NCBI GenBank assembly: GCA_900491605.1
Contig: UESW01001670.1
Coordinates: 177,367-241,366, forward strand
DNA: 64,000 bases
DNA from: Calamus simplicifolius
Lineage: Eukaryota > Streptophyta > Magnoliopsida > Arecales > Arecaceae
Reading direction: 5' to 3'
Shown: piece after piece, positions 47,864 through 59,758 of the stretch
Layout: the number at the start of each line of letters is the position of its first letter
How positions within the stretch are numbered: position 1 is the first letter of the stretch
Made by a program: the position numbers and the translations under genes
Notes under the pieces: model-generated
Told to the model about the DNA's origin: nothing
The model's input: the letters and a program-made list of their open reading frames with translations, nothing else
Database searches by the model: none

Positions 47864-48061
47864 GCCTAGCGATTGATTATCGTATGGGATGAGAAAGAAG
47901 GGAAAAAAATAAAGAAAAGTAAAGAAAGAAAGAAAGGTTTAGTCCCATTTTGAAAGTATGATATTTCAATATGAAATAAGTTTGGGATAGAGTTAGAATA
48001 ACCTTAGAATAGATAGGCTAATTATTTCAAAAAAGCTATTTTGATGAGCTCAACTGGTTAA
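47864..48061. other. Spacer between solo LTR G1 and element F
   Basis: A-rich, no gene. Its end (AGCTATTTTGATGAGCTCAA) is one unit of the imperfect tandem repeat that resumes after F at 62073. Confidence 0.5.
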
Positions 48062-48066
48062 GAAGT

Positions 48067-48931
48067 GATATGGCTGATCACCTCCTCTGGGCGGCATCAT
48101 AACGCCCTGCGCAATTCCCGGAATCAAATGATGTGATAACTCATTTTTAGGACGTCGGCACTCTCGCCTCGGCTCCTTCAGCCCTGGCCTCTGGCTCTGG
48201 CTCCGGCCTCCAGCTTCGGCCTTTGGCTCTGGCTCCGGCCTCCAGCTCCGGCATCCATCTTCGGCCTCTGATTCCAGCTCCGACCTCCAGCTTGGGCCTC
48301 TGGTTCTAGCTCCGGCCTCCAGCTTCGGCCTCTGGTTCTAGCTTCGGCCTCCAGCTTTGGCCTCTGGCCCTGGCCTCCAGCTTCGGCTCCGGCCTCTAGC
48401 TCCGGCCTCCAGCTTCGGCTCGGCCTCCAGCTCTGGCATCCGGCTTCGGCTTTGGCTTTAACTTGGTGCCTTGTATTGTGTGCTTTCCTTGCATAGTAAA
48501 GCCAACCTCGGATATCAGACCCTGGGATTCGAGGCATCCACTACCGCATATCACGCTTGCCAAAATTACGGGCAAATGTTAACACGCCCTGCAGTTGCCA
48601 ACATACACGGCATCCATTTAGCAACGGCTCACCCACCTACCATTCGGAGCTCATCCTAACAAGAAAGATTTGATGGTTCCAATGGAACGAGGTATAAAAG
48701 GAAGACCCCGAGCTCAAGGCGGGGGATCCTCTTCTTCTCTCAAAAAGACTCACACAACACATTCCTGTTCTACAAGCTCACTGACTTGAGCGTCGGAGGG
48801 TCCTCGCCGGAACCAACGGCCTAGGACTTCTTGCAGGTTTTTGGAGGAAGAAGGCAACCTTTCCACCTCCTCGAAGGCCCCCAGAGATCTCAGCACACCC
48901 GACGCTCACCACAAGTGCCTTGGCAGCATCA
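48067..48931 (+). repeat. 5' LTR of element F (865 bp)
   Basis: Contains a GC-rich minisatellite of CCGGCCTCCAGCTTCGG-type units (about 48170-48460) and TATAAAA at 48693-48699. Shorter than the 3' LTR mainly in the minisatellite. Confidence 0.92.
48170..48460 (+). repeat. LTR minisatellite of F (5' copy)
   Basis: Irregular units of about 12-30 bp built from GGCTC(T/C)GGCCTCCAGCTT and variants. Open frames on either strand over it are a by-product. Confidence 0.85.
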
Positions 48932-48955
48932 GATTGGCGCGCTAGGTAGGGGCCA
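48932..48955 (+). other. Primer binding region of element F
   Basis: GATTGGCGCGCTAGGTAGG follows the LTR directly, in the place of the TTGGCGCC-type PBS of plant gypsy elements. The exact tRNA cannot be told here. Confidence 0.55.
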
Positions 48956-48960
48956 CGCAC

Positions 48961-50480
48961 ATGATAGGTGAAAGTTCTCCTTGTGACCCCACTGCTTCTG
49001 CAAGGAAGACGATGGTGGCCATGCAAGCTCAGGAAGCTTCCACCAGCCATGCTGCGGAACGCCTTCCGCAGGCTGAGCAATCGGAGGCCAACCTCCATGT
49101 TTCACCCCCTGCACAGATGAACCAGTCCGATCGACTTGATGTCCTAGCTCATCTGGTACAAGGACCTGATGATGGTGGTGCGGGGATTATAGGAACACTG
49201 CTTTGCCGCCGCACCTTAGCCCCCTCCGCCTCACGAAGGGGGGCATGGAGCAAATCAAACTCATCGAGGCGGGACTCCACCTGAGGCCTCCCACCACTCG
49301 CCCCCCGAACCTCGTCACCGGGAGTCTTCAAAGCGACGGCGGTCTCTCTCCCACCATTTAGATCATTCTCACCGGCAGCCGGTGAGAAGGAGCCAAGACG
49401 GGTGTACTCCCTGCACCGGCGGTCTTCCTCGGCTTCATATTTGGACTCCTCTAAAGACGACACCAACAGGAGGACCACTTGTCGGGCCAAACAGTGGCTC
49501 AATAAGTATCATCAACGGTTGGAGGAGCTTAGTCACCAGATCGCCAACCCTCACAGGACGGACTACGACCGCCATCCCCCGCTCTTTCGCCGCATCATGG
49601 AGGAACCGGTTCCGCCCCGGTTCTGTCTCCCCCGGTTGGACCCATACGATGGCACGAAAGACCCTCTGGACCACTTGGAGAGCTATAAGGTTCTCATGCA
49701 AGTCCAGGAAGTGATGGACTCCTTCCTGTGTGTCGCCTTTCCTGCCACAATTCGTAAGGCGACGCGTGAGTGGTATTCTTGGCTACCACCGCGCAGCATC
49801 AATTCCTTCAGACAGCTCGAGTGATCTTTCCTGGCCCACTTTGATGCGTGCCGGAAAGATCCTTCGAGTGGCCGATAGCTTATTCGCTGTCCAGCAAAAG
49901 AATTTCGAGACCCTGAAGGACTTCATTGCTCGGTTCAAGGAGGCAGCGCTGGAGGTGTATAACTTGGATGATTCTGTAGCCACTTTGGCCCTAAAGCAAG
50001 GACTTTGTTCTTCTAGATTTGCCTATTCCTTGAATAAGAAGCCTCCTGATTCCTACGCCGAGCTTCTAAATCGGTGCAAAAGTACATTCGCACCAACGAA
50101 GTGGACTCTTCTAGGAGGGAGGCTGATAAAAGTTTCAGCAAAAAACCAGCATTCACGGAGCCTGCTGGAGCACGGTCCCGAAGCCTGAGCCTCCCCACCG
50201 CTCAGACTACTGGCCTCAGACGCTTGTTCCCAAGGAGCAGTTCACCCCCCTCCTGGCTCCGATATTGCACATTCTACTAGAAATCGAGGAGGAGCCCTAC
50301 TTTCGACGTCCACCTCCCATGAAGTCAGGGACCCCCGCAGCAAAGAACTTTACTACCGGTATCACCAAGACTACGATCATGACACTGAGGACTGCTGCCA
50401 TTTGAAGAAGTCCATTGAAGAGCTTGTCCAGCAGGGTCACTTGGGCAAGTTCGTTCGAAGAGGAAACCTTCCTGCTCCGG
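48961..50480 (+). pseudogene. Element F gag
   Basis: First ATG after the PBS at 48961; the frame stops at 49284. The core gag domain lies in another frame (49402-49824): CRAKQWLNKYHQRLEEL, RLDPYDGTKDPLDHLESYK, AFPATIRKATREWYSWLPP. One indel near 49820 moves it to 49840-50100 (LFAVQQKNFETLKDFIARFKE, ALKQGLCSSRFAYSL). A Tat-type YHQDYDHDTEDCC segment lies near 50360-50400. Capsid/nucleocapsid function; broken. Confidence 0.85.
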
Positions 50481-50915
50481 GTTCATCGGTGCCTCCTGCG
50501 CTTCAGACCGGCATCGACAATGCCCCTACGGAAAAGACAAGAGCCATGATTTCCTGGGGGGCAGGCAGCAGCTCGAAAAGATGGCAAGAGGGGGTAGATT
50601 CTGTAATTCCTTTCTTTAGAAAGGACTTAGATGGGGTAGTTAATAAACATGACGATAGTGTCGTCATGTCCATGACCATAGCCAAGCATCCAGTAAAAAG
50701 AATTTTAGTGGATAGTGGAAGTTCTGTGGATGTTTTGAGCTACAAGGCCTTTGTTCGGATGAACCTATCAAACTCCTCCCTTCGACCCGTCGCCACACCT
50801 TTGATGGGATTTACTGGAGATTCTGTGAGCATCGAAGGGGAGATCGCCTCCCTATCATGGCTGGGACTCCACCGCGTCAAAGTATGGTAGTCATAAATTT
50901 TCTAGTGGACCAGGT
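50402..50915 (+). pseudogene. Element F protease region
   Basis: Frame 50402-50890: IEELVQQGHLGKFV at the gag end, then VVMSMTIAKHPVKRILVDSG with the catalytic DSG, and a GFTGDSVSIEGEI flap-like part. A shift near 50850 leads into VVINFLVVDQ, where a solo LTR interrupts at 50916; the reading continues with VPLVYNAI at 52142. TSD CAGGT is at 50911-50915. Confidence 0.82.
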
Positions 50916-52140
50916 TGATAGAGATATAGACTAAAAGATATGCTTTATGTTATGTCTTTACATTTTTAATGAGAATTCATTTTGAGAATGTGTGCCATTT
51001 ACTATATATATGTGCATGTGTCTAGTATTTACCAAGAGTATTTGATCTAGTGTGTAGAGTACGGCTTACATACAGAAGACTAGATCATCGGTTCTTTTGG
51101 AATACAAGTTTATTATTCACAGTTTTAGATGGAATTGGACACACCATCAGTAGAACTGTAGCACAATTTTTAGTAGGTCTGTCTTGACTACGGGGAATGG
51201 TTTATTCTAACTATTTGTGCTAGTACACTTTGTGTGTATTGAACAGGACCCAGTTGAGTTGATTATTTTATACTGACTTTATAAAATAATTTAGAACTCA
51301 TGAATATTATGATTACTTATGCTCTTAATCTGAATTCTATTTCTAGACACGTGTATGTAGTGATTATTGCTTTGATTACACATAGAGTGAGATTCTATAT
51401 GAGTCAATAAACTCAGTGGGTTGGACAATAACATTATATATATGGTGAACATTAATAGTTGAAGGAATCTACGTCCTGTTAATTTGGATTGATGATATCC
51501 CCTTGAGAAAGCTTATAAGTTTTGATCGTATCAAATCTTGCAAGTGGATTTTGAATCTGATACATCAAATAAGTTAAGTGGATAAGTCTCAAGGATAATA
51601 ACAGCCAATTAAATTATATTATCAGTATTTAAATTTAATTGGTGGATATCTGTAATCTTAACGTGGGAAGATAATAAGTATTTAATATTAAGGCTCGAAA
51701 ATATAAATTCGAATGTGATTAGGAGTACAATTATAATTCTTTAGTGGAATGAATTATAATTTACGTAATTGAATCCTAACCCGGGATAGGATTAGGAGAT
51801 TTAATTACGTGGGAAGTCCTTTTCATATTTGCCTATTTGGTCCCTATTGTAGCCCTATAAATACCCTCTCAATTGGTTGCTAGGGTTAATGTTTTTGAGA
51901 AAAAAGAAAAGCAAGAAACCCTAGGTCGGCCGAGAGATCCCACCATCTTGTGAGAGAAGAAGGTATTTTGGGAATACGGCGGAAGGCTAAAAGGTTGAGG
52001 TCGAGCAATCAAATCGAAGTGTTCCAGCATTCAAGTCTGAAGGTATAATCTTATACTCATAGATTAGAATGGTAAAAGATTTTTGTATTACTCATATACG
52101 CTATAACCGTGATCTTGGGGGTATTACGCGCTCCCCAACA
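50916..52140 (+). repeat. Solo LTR H (1225 bp) inside F pol
   Basis: TGATAGAGAT...CTCCCCAACA with perfect TSD CAGGT at 50911-50915 and 52141-52145. Contains CTATAAATA near 51855-51863 as a likely TATA box. It separates FLVVDQ from VPLVYNAI, which are adjacent in intact gypsy proteins. Family not recognised; not the same as G1/G2. Confidence 0.8.
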
Positions 52141-52145
52141 CAGGT

Positions 52146-53522
52146 CCCGTTGGTTTACAACGCTATCTAGGGAATGCCGAGCTTGAATTTGCTGGATGTC
52201 GTCATCTCCACCAAGAGATTGTTGGTGAGATTTTCCACCGACGAAGGGGTCGGAGAAATGAAGGGGGAGCAAAGCCCGCCACCGCTTTGCTGCCACTTAT
52301 CCCCCAGTCCGCTGGAGGCAGTGTCGGCAATAGCCTCTGAGCCACTTGACCCTCGAGAATTGGGGAGGAGAGGAGAGCCATCCGAGCACCTCCTAACCTT
52401 CACCTTGGGGGAGGACCGTCCATGTTGGAGCGCTGCTCCCGGAAGAGGCACGCGATCGGCTCCTCACCTTCCTGCGTGCCAATGCTAACATCTTTGCATG
52501 GTCATCATCAGACATGCCAGGCATCCCTGAGGAGATGATCACCCATCGGCTCAACATCAAGCCAGAGTGCCTGCCGATCCAATAGAAGAAAAGGAGCTTT
52601 GCTTCGGACAGACAGAAAGCTATCGATGAGGAAGTCCGTAAGCTGATGGCTGCAGGCCACATTCAGAAAGTTCACTATCCTGAATGGTTGGCCAACGTTG
52701 TGATGGTCCGTAAGACTAATGGGAGCTGGAGGATGTGCGTAGACTTCACTGACCTCAACAAAGCATGCCCCAAGGACAGCTTTCCGTTGCCTCGGATCGA
52801 TCAACTGGTGGACGCTACATCCGGCCATGAGACCCTTAGTTTCATGGATGTCTTCTCCGAGTACAACCAAATCAGGATGAACCCGGTGGATGAGGAAGCT
52901 ACCTCCTTCATAACTGAGAAGGGATTGTACTGCTACAAGGTAATGTCGTTCGGGCTGAAGAACACGGGGGCCACTTACCAAAGGCTAATGAACAAAGTCT
53001 TCGAAGACCATATAGGATGCAACATGGAAGTGTACGTGGATGTCATGCTAACAAAAAGTGTCCACGCCACCAACCATATCGCCGACCTAACGGAGACCTT
53101 CGATAACCTCTACCGATACCAGATGAGGCTGAACCCATGCAAATGCACCTTTGGGGTGACAGCCAAAAAATTCTTGGGTTTCATGGTAATCTGACAAGGA
53201 ATCGAGGCAAACACTGAAAAGTTTAAGCCATCTTGGACATGAGGTCTCCCACCAACAAGAAGGAAGTGCAGCGCCTGACGGGAAGGGTGGCGGCCTTGAG
53301 CCATTTTCTATCTAATTCTGCTAAGAGGTGCTTGCCTTTCTTCAAGGCACTCCGCAGGGCCAATGGATTCGAATGGACGAAAGAGTGCTAGAAGGCCTTC
53401 AAGGGACTGAAAGAATTCCTATCCACCCTGCCACTGCTGTCCAAGCCAACGGGTGGAAAAGAACTCCTTCTATACCTTGCGGCTTCTCTCGAAGCTGTCA
53501 GTTCGTGCTGGTTTGCATAAAC
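52146..53522 (+). pseudogene. Element F reverse transcriptase, active site mutated
   Basis: After the protease-RT linker (PSLNLLDVVISTKRLLVRF), the RT starts near 52470 (ANIFAWSSSDMPGI) with a TAG in place of Gln at about 52583. The frame 52646-53194 has WRMCVDFTDLNKACPKDSFPLP, SFMDVFSEYNQI, VMSFGLKNTGATYQRLMN. The catalytic box reads YVDV (53033-53044) rather than YVDD: GAC became GTC at 53042-53044. The RT would be inactive. A TGA ends the frame at 53194. The start of RNase H (LLSKPTGGKELLLYLAASLE) follows to the solo LTR at 53523. Confidence 0.87.
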
Positions 53523-55610
53523 TGTTGGGAATTGCATCCTAAATCCAATAATTTGATGATTGTGCTAATGTAAATTGTATATAAATTGATATATTAATAA
53601 AAGTTATTTGGCAGTTTATTCATTACAAGAACATCTTCTTAAAACTCCTAATGGTAATGAAACCCTTAGGATCTTCCTTCACGATAAAGGAGGATTTATC
53701 TTTGAAGGTCTTTAAAAGAGTTCGCGACCAAATGATATACTATGATAGGGCCATAGTACTATCAATTATAGGATGTTGTATATCATATTTGTTGGTTGTC
53801 CTCTTAACCAAGGAGTGTAGAGACACTGGTATGATATACAGGTAAAAGTGTAGGAGTACATTTCATTGAACGTGACTTATTTCCAGATACTCTACTGTCA
53901 AGAGTTAATCCAAGAAGATATAGGTATAAGTATCCTTCAGACCTGAAGATCACAACCAGTGGCTTACAAGCAACTCATTGTACTTAGGTACCGGACCACC
54001 TAGATTTCTAATCCAGCTATGAAAGGTTACTGGGTGCAGTCAAGTACTTATGGTAGTCAGTTATGGATCAAGATGGAATTTGACCTATCCGTTAAAAGGA
54101 GAAATGCTTATGTTTTAATTTAGCAAGACCTTGGCCAAGGCACTTCATGTGAAAGTCACATGATCACTAAAATTGAAATCACTTTATGGATTTGCTGTTT
54201 AGAGTTGACAGGCTCTTAAGCCATCCTTAGCATTTGTGGTCAAGAGGATGAATTATACGGTAACTATTTCTTAGGGTTCTTGGAGTTTGCTCGGCAACTC
54301 TTCGACCTATTCGGACATCGGGTTCCATTGCTAGATGGACACATCGATTAGTATAGAAAGTTGTTTCTATGCTACCGGCTTAGGTTCGAACCTAGAGAGT
54401 CACACACATAGAAGTTTCCTAGGATGATCTATTTGCTGATCAACAATTGAGAATCGTATATGATTTAATTAATCAATTTGATTGATTGAATTATCTCAAT
54501 TGGGTTAAGTACAAGTGAATAAGATTCAATTTGGTTTAAGTCTATTAGAAGGACTAGTCAATTTCAAATATTGATTTGAAATTAGACTTGATTTGGATTT
54601 AAATAGGTTCAGGACTAGCCAAATTTGATTTGGGCTAGGACCATAATCTATGTGGGTTCAGTCCAATAAATTCAGATCAGATTAAACCATCACCTGAACC
54701 CAAACCTCTCGCATAAGGATCTCACATGATGAGATGGCTGAAATCTCATCTTATAAGAGATTAAATTCTCATATAGAATTTAATTCCTGATATTAATCTT
54801 CTCCCGTTGAAATTCTAAGTGTTAGAATTCATGTACCTCTTTGAATTAGTCAAACACTACGACTCTTTGGTTTTCATGAATTACTCAAACATTGCGACTC
54901 TTTGGTTTTCACCGAACGTCGAAATTAACCAAACGCCGCATCTCTTTGGTTTTCACCGAACGTCGGAATTAACCAAACGCCGCGCCTCTTTGGTTCGGCG
55001 TCTCTTTGCTTTTTACCGAACGATGAAATTCTAAATGTTAGAATTCAATGGGCTGGCTAAAATGAGACTATAAATAGAGGACATCCCTCACCAGATTACA
55101 CAGAACAACAACACACGATATGTCATGGATTGAAATTCTAAAAGATTAGAATAGAAAATCCTGGTAATTCTGGTGTTAGCGGAAGCATGGTGGATCTTGG
55201 AGGAAGATTCAAGTGGGAGGATTCAAGGTCAGCAAAGTTTTTTTTCGCAAGCTAGCACTCCCGGAAATCCGATCATTCGGGGCTTCGTGTGGACGATACT
55301 AGAGGCCGGGCGATTGAACGACTGCAGAGCATAAAAGGATTTACCAACTGCCCTTAAGGTAAGTGATATGATCCCTAGATCTTAAGGCATGATTCAAGGC
55401 AAGAAGTATGACTTCTTACCTTGAGGATCAAGATATGATCTTGATGATTTTATTTATATGCATATTTTAGATCAAGTGATCCTATATATAAGGCAAAGAT
55501 ATGATCTTGATGCATATTAGATAGATTAATATGTAATCTTTTAGTTTCCGCATTGATAATAGTTATCAAATTTTAAAATATGCATGCCTCAGAGTTTATT
55601 TCTCCGTACA
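53523..55610 (+). repeat. Solo LTR G2 (2088 bp) inside F pol
   Basis: TGTTGGGAATTG...CTCCGTACA; flanks TAAAC (53518-53522) and TAGAC (55611-55615), one mismatch. Homologous to G1. CTATAAATAG near 55070 is its TATA box. Tandem 42-56-bp units with CCGAACG / CTTTGGTTTTCAC lie near 54880-55020. It splits RNase H between VLVCI and DTNGIQKPVYY. Confidence 0.75.
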
Positions 55611-55615
55611 TAGAC

Positions 55616-56462
55616 ACCAATGGCATACAAAAGCCGGTGTATTACACTAGCAATGTGCTCCACGATGCGGAGACTAGGTACTCAAAGATTGAGAAGATTA
55701 TCTCCACGCTGATCGTGTTCGCCCAGCGCCTCCGACTGTATTTTCAAGCTCATCCGATCGTAGTGGTCACAGACCAACCTCTCAAGGAGATTCTCGCTCG
55801 CCCGAACACCTCAGGCCGACTGGCAAAGTGGGCGCTCAAGCTGGGAGAATTTGACCTATCTTTTCATCCTCGGTCAGCCATGAAATCCAGGTCCTGGCAG
55901 ATTTCTTGGTCGAATGCACCTGGGGTGAGGAGCAACCCGAAGAGGCCCCTGCAAACCACTCAACCCCTGGAGCTGGAGAGGATGAATGGATCCTTCATGT
56001 GGACGGGGCATCAAATTCTCAAAGGAGCGGAGCGGGCCTCATCCTGGCCAACTCGAACGAGTTGTAACCGAGTGTGCACTCCGCTTTTTCTTTCCAGCCA
56101 CCAACAATCAGGCGGAGTATGAAGCCCTACTGTTTGGAATAAGATTAGCTCGGGAGCTTGGGGTGAAGCGCCTTAGGGCATTCACTGACTCCCAGCTGGT
56201 CACTGGCCAAATCATAGGGGAGTATGAAGCGCGGGATCCTATCATGTCCTGCTACTTGAGCATGGTGCAGTCGCAAGCTTCTCTCTTAACCTACTTCAAT
56301 GTCAGCTACATTACTCGAGGGGAGAATGCTAGAGCAGACGCCTTGTCCCATCTCGCCACCTCAGCTGACGGGATGTTAGGAAGAGCTTACATAGAGCATC
56401 TGGAAGCCCCAAGTACCGAAGCAATAGAAGAAGCCCTACCAGTTGAGCAAGAGCCTTCCTAG
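55616..56462 (+). pseudogene. Element F RNase H and archaeal-type RNase H
   Basis: Retroviral-type RNase H tail: KPVYYTSNVLHDAETRYSKI, TDQPLKEILARPNTSGRLAKW (55630-55850). Then a second RNase H domain of archaeal type: LHVDGASNSQ near 56000, TNNQAEYEALLFGIRLAREL, FTDSQLVTGQI, ARADALSHLAT (56100-56380), the Tat-lineage hallmark. Frameshifts near 55880 and 56060. Degrades RNA in the RNA/DNA hybrid; not continuous here. Confidence 0.85.
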
Positions 56463-57690
56463 ATGGATGCTTATGTCCAGTACCTTATTAACGGTACCCT
56501 CCCTGAAGACCCGGCCGAGGCCAGGCAGCTCAAAAGACGGATCCCAAAGTTTTTTATAATGGAAGGAAAACTCTACCGAAGGTCGTTCTCATACCCGGTC
56601 CTCAGGTGTGTCGGCCCCACAGAGGCGGATTATATCCTGCGGGAAATACATGAAGGCATATGCGGAAGTCATTTGGGGGGCAGAGCTCGGCATACAAAGC
56701 CCTACGACAAGGATATTATTGGCTAACAATGAAGGAGGATGCGTTCAAGCTTGTCAAGAGATGCGACAGTTGCCAGCGCCATGCCAATATTCAACACCAA
56801 CCAACATCCCAGCTGACCCCACTGGCCGCACCATGGCCCTTCGCCCAGTGGGGTATGGACATCCTAGGACCATTTTCTCCAACTTCCGGTCAACATAAAT
56901 TCCTATTGGTAGCCGTCGACCATTTCACCAAGTGGATTGAGGCCGAAGCACTCGCCAAGATCACCGAGGGCAAGGTGAGAAACTTCTTTTGGAAGTCTAT
57001 AGTGTGCCGATTCGGGTTGCCGCACACTCTTGTCACTGACAATGGCCGACAGTTTGACAACACTGCCTTCCGGGAGTTCTGCACCGGGCTGGGTATTCAT
57101 CAACGGTTCACCTCTGTGGGGCACCCTCAAACCAATGGCGCAGCCGAGGTGACCAATCGCATTATTCTCCAAGGACTTAGGGCCTGGCTAGATGACTGTA
57201 AAGGACGATGGATGGAAAGCTTCCCAGTGTACTGTGGGCCTACCACACAACGCCACGAACACCCACCGGAGAAACTCCTTTCAGCCTGGTTTTCGGATCC
57301 GAAGCCATCATTCCTATGGAGATAGGTGTCCCAAGCCCCCAGACAGAGTTATACAGTGAAGAGGACAACCCCATTCAACTATGGGCCAACCTCGACTTAG
57401 TGGAAGAATTGCGAGACCAAGCGCGGCTCCGCATGGCGGCCTTCCGTCAGTGGGCGGCCAGATACTACAATGCTCGGGTACGGTCTAAGACATTCTGCCC
57501 CGAAGACCTAGTCCTGCGACGAGCTGAAATATCGAAGCCAATGGAAGGAGGCAAGCTAGCACCAAAATGGGAAGGATCCTATCGTATCATGGAGGTGCTT
57601 CATCACGAAGCATACAAAGTTGAGGGGCTAGAACGGAAACCTCTCCCCCGCACTTGGAACACAGACAACCTACGTCGATATTATCAGTAA
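56463..57690 (+). pseudogene. Element F integrase
   Basis: Opens after a TAG at 56461-56463 region with MDAYVQYLINGTLPEDPAEA. HHCC zinc finger: H of REIHEGICGSH and CDSCQRH. Catalytic core in frame 56660-57325: D of GMDILGP, D of LVTDNGRQFD, E of NGAAEVTNR, all present. The C-terminal part in frame 57208-57690 (SVLWAYHTTPRTPTGETPF, KLAPKWEGSYRI, WNTDNLRRYYQ). Two frameshifts, near 56690 and 57230, split it. Inserts cDNA in the chromosome when intact. Confidence 0.87.
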
Positions 57691-57779
57691 TTTGCTAACT
57701 CCCTTAGCTTGAACCTGCTTGCTAGAGTGCTATTCAAAATATTCTCATTGCTATGTTTTCGAATGATCTTACTTCTCAC

Positions 57780-58040
57780 TCTAAGCCCGGCTCCGCGTCG
57801 GCACTAAAAGCCCGGCTCCGCGTTGGCACTCTAAGTCTGGCTCCGCATCGGCACTAAAAGCCCGGCTCTACATCGGCACTCAAAGCCCGGCTCCGCGTCG
57901 GCACTCAAAGCCCAGCTCTGTGTCGGCACTAAAAGCCCGGCTCCACGTCGGCACTCAAAGCCCGGCTCTGCATCGGCACTCTAGGCCCAGCTTCGCGTTG
58001 GCTCTCTACTCAGCCTCGCATTGGTATTTAGCGACTCCGC
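57780..58040 (+). repeat. Tandem repeat of about 24 bp behind F pol
   Basis: About ten units of AAAGCCCGGCTCCGCGTCGG-CACT with point changes, between the integrase stop and the 3' end of the antisense gene. Confidence 0.9.
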
Positions 58041-58328
58041 GTCAGCACGAGTGTGGCCCTACACTAGCGCTTGTTTGACCTTCGTGGCAGCAACTAAGAC
58101 TGATCCCACGTCAGCTCTCTAATTGATTTTCTAACCATATCCCTGGACAAAGAATCGTATTGTAGTTCTTTGTCCATAGGTTTTTGGTTTGGTTCAACTC
58201 ATACACTAGAAGACCCGACTATGATCCAAGACATAAGCGTTACGGGTTAAGGAATTCATTAATAGCCAAAGTTTACAAAATCGACGATTTAAATCAGACT
58301 TGATGCAATACAATGAAAGTGAAAGAAA
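58041..58328. other. Spacer between tandem repeat and antisense gene
   Basis: No coding signal; probably the 3' UTR of the antisense gene. No clear poly(A) signal picked out. Confidence 0.4.
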
Positions 58329-59045
58329 CTAGGGATCACTCAGATCTAAGTTGTCATCCTCGGGGACTTTGTCTGGCTCCAACCCCTCGATCCCTTCGAG
58401 GTCATAGAGCTTTTGGATTTTCTCCTTGCAGTCCTGGAAGCCGCTATCGTATGCAAATGCCGTTGACTCAGCCAATTCCTTGCTAAAGGCACTAGACTTC
58501 CTGAAGTCCTCTACGGCCTCAGTGGCTCGCTTCTCCGCCTCGGAGGCTTTCTGCTCGGCCTCTGCGATCTTTTTCTTGGCCTCGGCGGTCTTCTTTTCGG
58601 CTTCGGTTACCGCCACCTTCAAGTCTGCAATCTTGGCATCAGATTGGCGGGCGATCTCCTTCGCGTTCTCAGCTCTCTCCTTAGCCACACCTATTTCAAT
58701 GGTGGCGGAGTATAATCGGTTCTTCAACATGTACACTTCCGACTCCGCCACCTTCAATTTCTCCTCTGTCATTCTTTGTTTCTCTTCGGCCACTTGAGCA
58801 TTATCCAGCTCATTGGCCGCTTGACGCTGGGCAACTTCCAGTGCCTCTTCTTCCTTCTCTGTTCTTAGCCGGATGGCTTCGGCTTCGGCCTTTAGCGCCC
58901 AAGCAGTCTCTGCTCGGGTATCCTCCAGGGCCATCTCTGCCCTCTCTGCCCTAGCCCAGAGTGCTTGCATTTCCTCTATCGATTGATCGATAGCGGCTTC
59001 GGCCTGGGCCCAGAGGCCCCTCATGGCAGTCATAGAATTCAACGC
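58329..59045 (-). CDS. Coiled-coil exon of the F antisense gene
   Basis: An open exon of about 239 codons, long heptad pattern rich in Ala, Glu and Lys (EAEKKTAEAKKKIAEAEQKA), acidic end DDNLDLSDP. The upstream exon (about 59163-59109) is in the same frame across the 63-bp intron. Likely a dimer or oligomer rod; no enzyme motif. Confidence 0.65.
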   Translation of the reverse strand, partial: ALNSMTAMRGLWAQAEAAIDQSIEEMQALWARAERAEMALEDTRAETAWALKAEAEAIRLRTEKEEEALEVAQRQAANELDNAQVAEEKQRMTEEKLKVAESEVYMLKNRLYSATIEIGVAKERAENAKEIARQSDAKIADLKVAVTEAEKKTAEAKKKIAEAEQKASEAEKRATEAVEDFRKSSAFSKELAESTAFAYDSGFQDCKEKIQKLYDLEGIEGLEPDKVPEDDNLDLSDP

Positions 59046-59108
59046 CTGAGCAGAATGTCTAGGTTAGACGAAGAAAATAAAAAAAATTGAGAATAGAACA
59101 ACGCTTAC
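59046..59108 (-). other. Predicted intron 2 of the F antisense gene (63 bp)
   Basis: Minus-strand donor CTGG/GTAAGC at 59108, T-rich tract, acceptor TGCTCAG at 59046. Removing it joins two open frames in phase 0. Short for a plant intron. Confidence 0.5.
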
Positions 59109-59758
59109 CCAGAGATATGCCATAGACGCCTCTCGGAGGAATGTGGCCTTCCCTTGATGTCAGAGAAATCCCTACAACTTAGGCACGGACGCCTGGTCCA
59201 GTGTCCGCTCAGCCCAGCGACTGTAGCGCATCAAAATCGATTGGAAAGAAGGATTGACGTTGTTCCCCGGCTACAGGGGAGGACTCAGCCTCTGATTCTG
59301 CTCCCTCCAGCACCTTTGATGGTAGAGGTGCCTCGGCCGCCGCCCCTTGGGGAGGTAGGGCGGCTTATGGAATCGGCTTTGTAGTCGAATGGGCCGGCTC
59401 CGCTTCAACAGCTTCGGGCGGAGGTACTTCAACACCTCGCTCCGGAGAGAGGTCGATCAGAACAATAAGAGGGGGCGGCGGCGCTAGTGAAGGCGAATGG
59501 GGAAAATTTTTTTCTCCTGCCTCACTCCGCCCTAATTCCTTACTGGCCTCGGCCCTTATAGCTTCACTCCTTACTGTTTCATCAGCTTGGACTCTTGCCG
59601 CCTCGTGCCCATGCGAAGGCCCCCCAACCTCGCCTTTCCAGCTTCGGTCCTTTTGTCAATCTTGGCGATGGCCTTCCTCTCGGCAGGGGCCCTATTCCCC
59701 TTGACCTTCCTCTTCCTTGTAACAGCTTGCTTTATCTCGCAAAGTGATGGAACCATTC

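Noticed and set aside
48178..48537. Open frame of 119 codons over the F LTR
   Set aside because: It is the minisatellite translated (repeated Arg/Pro/Glu/Ala words); a repeat by-product.
58426..58797. Plus-strand frame of 123 codons in F
   Set aside because: Mirror of the Ala/Glu coiled-coil exon on the minus strand.
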